A stretch of DNA of 64,000 bases, from the NCBI GenBank assembly GCA_024398965.1, contig JAKSIF010000004.1, positions 1 to 64,000 on the forward strand, given 5' to 3'. Below are positions 60,042 through 64,000 of this stretch, piece by piece. This stretch comes from Fibrobacter sp. (GTDB lineage Bacteria; Fibrobacterota; Fibrobacteria; Fibrobacterales; Fibrobacteraceae). A program made the translations under genes and the position numbers. Every line of letters starts with the position of its first letter. Position 1 is the stretch's first letter. The notes under the pieces are model-generated. The model did not search any database, was not told the DNA's origin, and saw only the letters and a program-made list of their open reading frames with translations.

Positions 60042-62210
60042 TTACTTGTTCATCACGGAAATGCGCTGCATGGAGCCATTTTCGGACTTAACGAGGTAGA
60101 CACCGCCGCGCTTAACCAAGGAAAGGGTCTTGCTCTTGATTTCGTCGCTGTTCTGAGCCATAGCCTTGATATTGCCGAGGAATTTGCCAGTCAGGCTATA
60201 GACTTCGAAACTTACCGGGGCGGAGCTCAACAGGAACTTGGCATTAACAATGCCGGTACTGTTGCCATCGTCAGTATTTCCTTCACCTTCGCCGCCTTCG
60301 GTATTACCCGGAGTTTCAGGATCGGTCTTTTCGTCTTCCTTGACAATGGGATCGGTGTCATCAGCGCCAGCACCAGCCACAAAGTTGATGTAGTCGATGT
60401 CCATCCAGTCACCGGTAACGGTAAAGCGCAGGATGTGCTGGCCCTTGGTCAACTTGACTTCGGCAGAAACCTTGTTATAGTCGTCGTAGTTTTCTTCGCC
60501 AGCGGTAGCGGCAGGAACAGCCAGTTCCTTGGTAATGTCTTCGCCATCCATGGACAGCTTGAAGCTGGAGGTGTTATTTGCAGAAGCTACTGCGGCAAAC
60601 ATGGTGTAGGTGCCGGTTTCCTTGACATCTACGGTGTATTCCAGCCATTCATCCTTCTGGTTGTAGCCAACAACTACGCGGTCACCACTCTTCTTGTACA
60701 GATCAACGCCGGTATCCTTACGGTAGTCGCTATCGCCGTGGTTTTCGGGATCGTTGTCGTAGTAAGAGTTGTTGCCCTTGCCGGCACCCGGAACGTCGAA
60801 GTCTTCCATCTGGATCTTGCCGGGGATTGCCCAAGCCTTACCGCCAAAGGGTTCCTGAGGAATAATAATCTGTTCGCCAACACCTACGAGAGTAACGATA
60901 CAGTCCTTATTGGAGGAGCCGGATTCCATCTTCACGGTCACGGAGCCATTCACGACATCCAGTTCACCTTCGTACTTGGCATTCTTGGATTCGCTGGTGG
61001 TGTACATGTGGACGGTCTTGACATCGGCGCCCTTGATGTTAACGGTAACGGTCTTTGCATTACCGTAGTCGCGGTTCACGAGGACAACGATAGTGGAGTC
61101 GCCATCGGCACTCTTATAGGCAGATGCGAAAACGTTAGCTTCGGGCTTTGCAGTAGCTCCCACGCGGATTGCACCGGGGCGGATAAAGCGGGCAAACTGG
61201 GAAAGCACATAGCCACGCTTAGAAATCTTGCCGATTTCGTTGGAGTTGACCTGGAGCTTGTTACCAAAGTCCTTTTCCATGATCAGGCCGTAGCAACGAC
61301 GGATGTACCACCAGGTGTACTGGCTGAAGTTACCCACAACCATGGCGCGATGGATTTCGTAACCCACGTCCATGGCGCGAACGGTATCCCTCTTGGCAGC
61401 GTTTGCCTGGTCGCCAGTCACCATCACATGGCGCCAGTAGTTACCACTGCCCTGGCTTTCGGTGTAGTGTTCGGTCATCCAGCGTTCCACTTTCTTCTGG
61501 TCAGCGAGAGAGTAGGCAAACCAGGAATCAGCAGTGTTAGCTTCACTAGCGTAGAAATGGGCACCAAGAATGTCCCAGTTCTTGAGAGCGTTGGCGTCGT
61601 TCAGAACGTTATCGTAAAGCTTCTTCTGGTAGGCAAAGGATTCGGTAGAAATTACCTTGGTGCCATGCTTGCGCATCTGGCCAGCATAGTTCTTGGTGAA
61701 GTTGTAAATTTCGTCTACAGACCAGCAAGCCCATTCAGAGCACCAGTCCGGTTCGTTACTGATAGAGAGAGCGTACAGAGGAACGCCCTGGCCCTTCATG
61801 TATTCAGCAAAGCTGTTCAAGTGGTCTACATAGCCCTGATAGTTGCTTGCGGCAATATGCTGGTTTCCGCCTGCATACTGGGAAGTCCAAGGAGTAGCAT
61901 AGAGAATAAAGTCGTCGCCGGCGTACTTCTTGGCCCACTTTGCGGCCTGGACTTCCTTACCGAAGTCATTCTTGTTGCCGTTTACCGGAATACGGAGGGT
62001 GTTAAGGCCCAAGGTTCCGTCGCCAGTGCCGAAGGCGATCTTTGCATCGGCTTCAGAGAGGCCTGCGCCGCCCTGCCAGGTATTATGAACCATGCCGCCG
62101 AAACCGCGAATGACCTGATGTTCTTCACCAACGTCCACATTCACGGTAGAAGCCCCTGCGATAGCAGCAGCGCTGAGGCAAAGAGCGAAAAATTTTTTAG
62201 AGAGTTTCAT
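60042..62210 (-). CDS. GH30 xylanase with CBM6 and tail
   Basis: A secreted protein of about 722 residues from ATG 62210; 37 in-frame codons upstream cross the promoter and are rejected. The signal peptide is about 1-20. The barrel plus side beta-domain (about 22-480) shows IRGFGGMVHNTWQGG, acid/base E153 in LYALSISNEPDWCSEW, nucleophile E247 in VERWMTEHYTESQG and PGAIRVGATAKPE in the side domain, as in subfamily 8 glucurono-xylanases. Whether it needs glucuronic acid side chains cannot be told by eye. CBM6 (about 493-640), an acidic Gly-rich linker and the tail (FEVYSLTGKFLGNIKAMAQ...GVYLVKSENG) follow. It is the right-hand gene of the island. Confidence 0.92.
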   Translation of the reverse strand: MKLSKKFFALCLSAAAIAGASTVNVDVGEEHQVIRGFGGMVHNTWQGGAGLSEADAKIAFGTGDGTLGLNTLRIPVNGNKNDFGKEVQAAKWAKKYAGDDFILYATPWTSQYAGGNQHIAASNYQGYVDHLNSFAEYMKGQGVPLYALSISNEPDWCSEWACWSVDEIYNFTKNYAGQMRKHGTKVISTESFAYQKKLYDNVLNDANALKNWDILGAHFYASEANTADSWFAYSLADQKKVERWMTEHYTESQGSGNYWRHVMVTGDQANAAKRDTVRAMDVGYEIHRAMVVGNFSQYTWWYIRRCYGLIMEKDFGNKLQVNSNEIGKISKRGYVLSQFARFIRPGAIRVGATAKPEANVFASAYKSADGDSTIVVLVNRDYGNAKTVTVNIKGADVKTVHMYTTSESKNAKYEGELDVVNGSVTVKMESGSSNKDCIVTLVGVGEQIIIPQEPFGGKAWAIPGKIQMEDFDVPGAGKGNNSYYDNDPENHGDSDYRKDTGVDLYKKSGDRVVVGYNQKDEWLEYTVDVKETGTYTMFAAVASANNTSSFKLSMDGEDITKELAVPAATAGEENYDDYNKVSAEVKLTKGQHILRFTVTGDWMDIDYINFVAGAGADDTDPIVKEDEKTDPETPGNTEGGEGEGNTDDGNSTGIVNAKFLLSSAPVSFEVYSLTGKFLGNIKAMAQNSDEIKSKTLSLVKRGGVYLVKSENGSMQRISVMNK

Positions 62211-62253
62211 AACCAAACATCCTTTTCTAATTGTTTCCCTAACACTAACCAGT

Positions 62254-62320
62254 CTAAATATATCCCTAAAAAACGCCCCAAAAACATGGCTGAACATATC
62301 CATTATGGACAATATGTCCA
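62254..62320 (-). promoter_or_regulatory. Island promoter of GH30: palindrome plus -10
   Basis: The best palindrome of the set: TGGACA-TAT-TGTCCA (gene sense) at 62306-62320, with flanks extending the perfect arms to 62303-62323. The -10-like TATATTTAG is at 62254-62262; spacing 55 bp. Confidence 0.9.
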
Positions 62321-62321
62321 T

Positions 62322-62353
62322 AAAAAACGCCCCGGGAAAAACCCGGGACGTTT
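62322..62353 (-). terminator. Terminator without an upstream gene
   Basis: The minus strand has AACGTCCCGGG-TTTTT-CCCGGGGCGTT followed by six T. The lipoprotein to the right already has its own terminator at 62531-62575, so this one would end a separate short transcript. Confidence 0.85.
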
Positions 62354-62425
62354 CGGATGTGTGTTTATGGAGGTCTTTTGATATTTCAAGGAATCAAGGA
62401 TATTCCCCATTCCTCTCTAATCTTT
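62322..62425 (-). ncRNA. Candidate small RNA made from an orphan island promoter
   Basis: An island-type palindrome and -10 (62432-62498) point leftward into a stretch of about 100 bp that ends in a strong terminator at 62322-62353, with no convincing gene in it. The predicted RNA contains GACCTCCAT (62368-62375 region), complementary to the AUGGAGG/AGGAGG words of ribosome sites, in a region likely to be single-stranded. It could be a co-induced small RNA. Alternatives are the leftover control region of a lost gene, or a 35-codon ORF from ATG 62410 that runs through the hairpin and is unlikely. Confidence 0.45.
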
Positions 62426-62472
62426 ACATGTAAAAAAATACCATCTTAAATCACGATAGATTTACATGTAAA
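62423..62472. repeat. Twin palindromes TTTACATGTAAA
   Basis: Two perfect 12-bp palindromes at 62423-62434 and 62461-62472, 38 bp apart. One lies over the predicted -10/start of the orphan transcript and the other between that -10 and the island palindrome, so a protein bound here could block the orphan promoter. Confidence 0.75.
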
Positions 62473-62498
62473 ACAAATTCCCGTGGATAAAATATCCA
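62432..62498 (-). promoter_or_regulatory. Orphan island promoter: palindrome plus -10
   Basis: Perfect palindrome TGGATA-TTT-TATCCA at 62484-62498 (arms extend by one more pair to 62483-62499) and -10-like TATTTTTTT at 62432-62440; spacing 55 bp, as in the gene-linked copies. Confidence 0.78.
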
Positions 62499-62530
62499 CA
62501 GGGTTGAATTTGCATACAAAAGATTAAAAC

Positions 62531-62575
62531 AAAAAAAGCCCCGCCCTTCTGTTCGTTGGGCGAGGCGAGACTTTT
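62531..62575 (-). terminator. Terminator of the TIGR02147-lipoprotein unit
   Basis: The minus strand shows GCCTCGCCC and GGGCGGGGC around an AACGAACAGAA loop, followed by seven T. Confidence 0.85.
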
Positions 62576-62590
62576 AAAATGGGGATCAGG

Positions 62591-63844
62591 CTAAGGTCTT
62601 TCGAATTCCTTGACACCGAAGATTTCGATATCATCGACCCAGAGGTCGTAACCCTTACCACCACCGAAGATGCTGATGTTGGTCACATGATCCTTTACAG
62701 CTTCCCAGCCGATGTTTCCACCATTGGTGTCTGTTTCAGGATCCCTGAAGTCGGAAGGAACTACAACAATACGGTTCCATTCGCCATTGATAGACTTATG
62801 AGCCCAAGCCTTACCGGACTTGTACTCAGAAGTGCTGTCTACAAGCACATCGAAAGCAATGCTAACCCACTGGGTATCTGCATCTGCACTTCCTCGAATC
62901 CACAGTACGACAGAGTCCATAGTGCTGAAGTCCTGCATTTCAGAGAATGCGTGGCCAATCAAAGCCCAGTTATACAGGGAATCGTTGGTATACTCGAAGT
63001 GTGCAGCCAGGCCACTGCGGCCCATTCCGGCCTCGTCGGCAGAAAGCTTTCCAGTAGCATGCTTAGACAAGGCCGTATACCAACCATAGGTACTGTCTTC
63101 GAAATCTTCGAACATGGTGGGAGATACGTTGACCGTGTCACGAGGAGTGCCGATCACGACATCTTCAACGGCTTCGTCGGATGCAAGGGAAACAGTATGC
63201 TTACCAACCGGCATGTACTTGTCGTAATTCTGGATCTTACCCGTTTCATCAACATAAGGCTGAACAGAATATACAAAGGCCAGCACAGACAAATCGCCTT
63301 CCGGCACAGACGGGAACTCGAAGTTACCGAGAGTGTCAGTCTTGACAGTGTAATCCAAGCCAACGATACCAACACTCACCGTCTTTGCTGCAGCAGGCAG
63401 AACTACCTGACCCTTGACGGAGGCTGCCGGAGTCATAACCACTGTATCAGAGAATGCAGAATCATCCTCGGCAAGAGTAAAGTGAATTGCACCCTTCATG
63501 TCTTCGCCATTACGGGCTTCGATCACATAGCTTCCTGCCTTAAGGGAATCAATAATGACAAGACCACTATCGTTGGTCTTGGCATTAACAAAGCCCTTGG
63601 AGTAATCATCCTTATTAAAGCGAATACCAGAGCCAGCAACAAAATCATCAGGACGGACAATCACCTGCATGCGTGCAGCAGGCTTGCCGTTGGAATACTG
63701 GACAACGACAGCATTGTTTGCAACGGAGTTTTCTGTTTCCAACGTTGAACCTGCGGTATTGGTATTATCACCGCAAGCAACGATGGATGCTCCCGTAGCA
63801 GCCATCAGCAAAGCTAATCCATAATAACACACCGTCTGTTTCAT
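62591..63844 (-). CDS. Predicted lipoprotein with carboxypeptidase-like and carbohydrate-contact regions
   Basis: 417 residues with lipobox SIVAC (C24) and GDNTNTAGS after it, so lipid-anchored. The region 45-110 has a regulatory-like strand pattern (NGKPAARMQVIVRPDD...DSGLVIIDSLKAGSYVIEARNG), a second one follows (VKGQVVLPAAAKTVSVGIVGLD...GNFEFPSVPEG). The C-terminal 200 residues (FEDFEDSTYGWYTALSK...WNRIVVVPSDFRD...ISIFGGGKGYDLWVDDIEIFG) resemble beta-sandwich CBM/CIA30-like domains that bind sugars. It could sense or hold polysaccharide at the surface. ATG 63844 (AAGGGAG upstream) overlaps the stop of the TIGR02147 gene as ATGA. Confidence 0.7.
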   Translation of the reverse strand: MKQTVCYYGLALLMAATGASIVACGDNTNTAGSTLETENSVANNAVVVQYSNGKPAARMQVIVRPDDFVAGSGIRFNKDDYSKGFVNAKTNDSGLVIIDSLKAGSYVIEARNGEDMKGAIHFTLAEDDSAFSDTVVMTPAASVKGQVVLPAAAKTVSVGIVGLDYTVKTDTLGNFEFPSVPEGDLSVLAFVYSVQPYVDETGKIQNYDKYMPVGKHTVSLASDEAVEDVVIGTPRDTVNVSPTMFEDFEDSTYGWYTALSKHATGKLSADEAGMGRSGLAAHFEYTNDSLYNWALIGHAFSEMQDFSTMDSVVLWIRGSADADTQWVSIAFDVLVDSTSEYKSGKAWAHKSINGEWNRIVVVPSDFRDPETDTNGGNIGWEAVKDHVTNISIFGGGKGYDLWVDDIEIFGVKEFERP

Positions 63845-64000
63845 TTCGACTCCCTTGCGTCGTCCTCCGTTTCCTTAGCCGTTGGAACCCCTCCCTTACG
63901 GGCCACCGGATAGAATGCCAAAGAAAGCTGCATTACACGGTCTGGGCTCTTAGCGCTATCGACGCGTTTTTGAACAAGACGTCTAAATTCCTTGAGCATA
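63841..64000 (-). CDS. TIGR02147-family protein (C-terminal fragment)
   Basis: The frame is open to the right edge and ends at TGA 63841-63843. The last residues (LKEFRRLVQKRVDSAKSPDR, VMQLSLAFYPVARKGG) line up with the C-terminus of the 41881-42708 protein (LENFRRKVVAIAAEEDDYTQVYHLNLQLFPLTK): the FRR, the acidic/serine turn, Q-L/HLNL and F-Y/FP match. A 20-residue charged extension follows. Stop and start of the next gene overlap as ATGA, exactly as in the other TIGR02147-lipoprotein pair. Confidence 0.7.
   Translation of the reverse strand, partial: MLKEFRRLVQKRVDSAKSPDRVMQLSLAFYPVARKGGVPTAKETEDDARESK

Noticed and set aside
62308-62410. 35-codon ORF from ATG 62410 in the orphan transcript
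   Set aside because: Its GAGAGG is only one base from the ATG, and the frame runs through the terminator hairpin and the next promoter's palindrome, so real translation is unlikely.

Overview
The window looks like a chromosomal segment of a Fibrobacter species (F. succinogenes or a close relative). The evidence is a dense run of secreted plant cell-wall enzymes that share CBM6 modules and short C-terminal tails, TIGR02147-type proteins (a paralogous family first defined in Fibrobacter), GLUG/Listeria-Bacteroides-repeat surface proteins, and housekeeping genes of Gram-negative type (rseP, cdsA, uppS). The species call is inference; no 16S gene is present.

Layout. 1-0.9 kb: the first codons of purD, then a RelB-PIN toxin-antitoxin pair. 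1.3-4.9 kb: a large repeat-built secreted protein. 5.0-9.8 kb: rseP, a GH9 endoglucanase and dxr. 10.0-14.6 kb: a small redox/detoxification locus (two exported flavodoxins, a nitroreductase, a DUF4405 membrane protein, a MerR regulator and an MBL-fold hydrolase), tied together by four copies of one MerR-type promoter. 14.6-21.9 kb: housekeeping genes cdsA, uppS, frr, pyrH, tsf, rpsB, a sulfatase-like membrane protein, rpsI and rplM. 22.2-62.3 kb: a 40-kb xylan-degradation island. 62.6-64 kb: a lipoprotein and the end of a TIGR02147 gene.

The island holds three GH10 xylanases, a GH30 xylanase, two GH43 enzymes, GH2, GH5, GH27, GH95, a GH141-like beta-helix protein, a GH39-like clan-A enzyme, two CE1 esterases and two CE6 acetylxylan esterases. 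All but one carry CBM6 and a C-terminal tail that resembles a type IX secretion signal. Together they would cut a xylan backbone, remove acetyl, feruloyl, arabinosyl, galactosyl and possibly L-fucosyl/L-galactosyl side groups, and hold the enzymes on the fibre. Almost all island genes are single-gene units with their own promoter and hairpin terminator. The exception is the CE6 pair, which is followed by an unrecognised 27-residue membrane peptide.

The main discovery is regulatory. Each of the 14 minus-strand island promoters has a 15-bp palindrome, consensus TKGAYA-N3-TRTCMA, whose centre lies 54-55 bp upstream of the centre of a TAnTTTAn-like -10 element. A fifteenth copy with the same geometry drives no gene. 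It is followed about 100 bp later by a strong terminator, so it may make a small RNA (62322-62425). The fixed spacing suggests one dedicated activator for the whole island. Its gene is not obvious here, although two TIGR02147-lipoprotein pairs sit inside and at the edge of the island. Other points of interest are an apparent AUC start codon on rpsI and a 245-bp identical tract shared by two GH10 genes.
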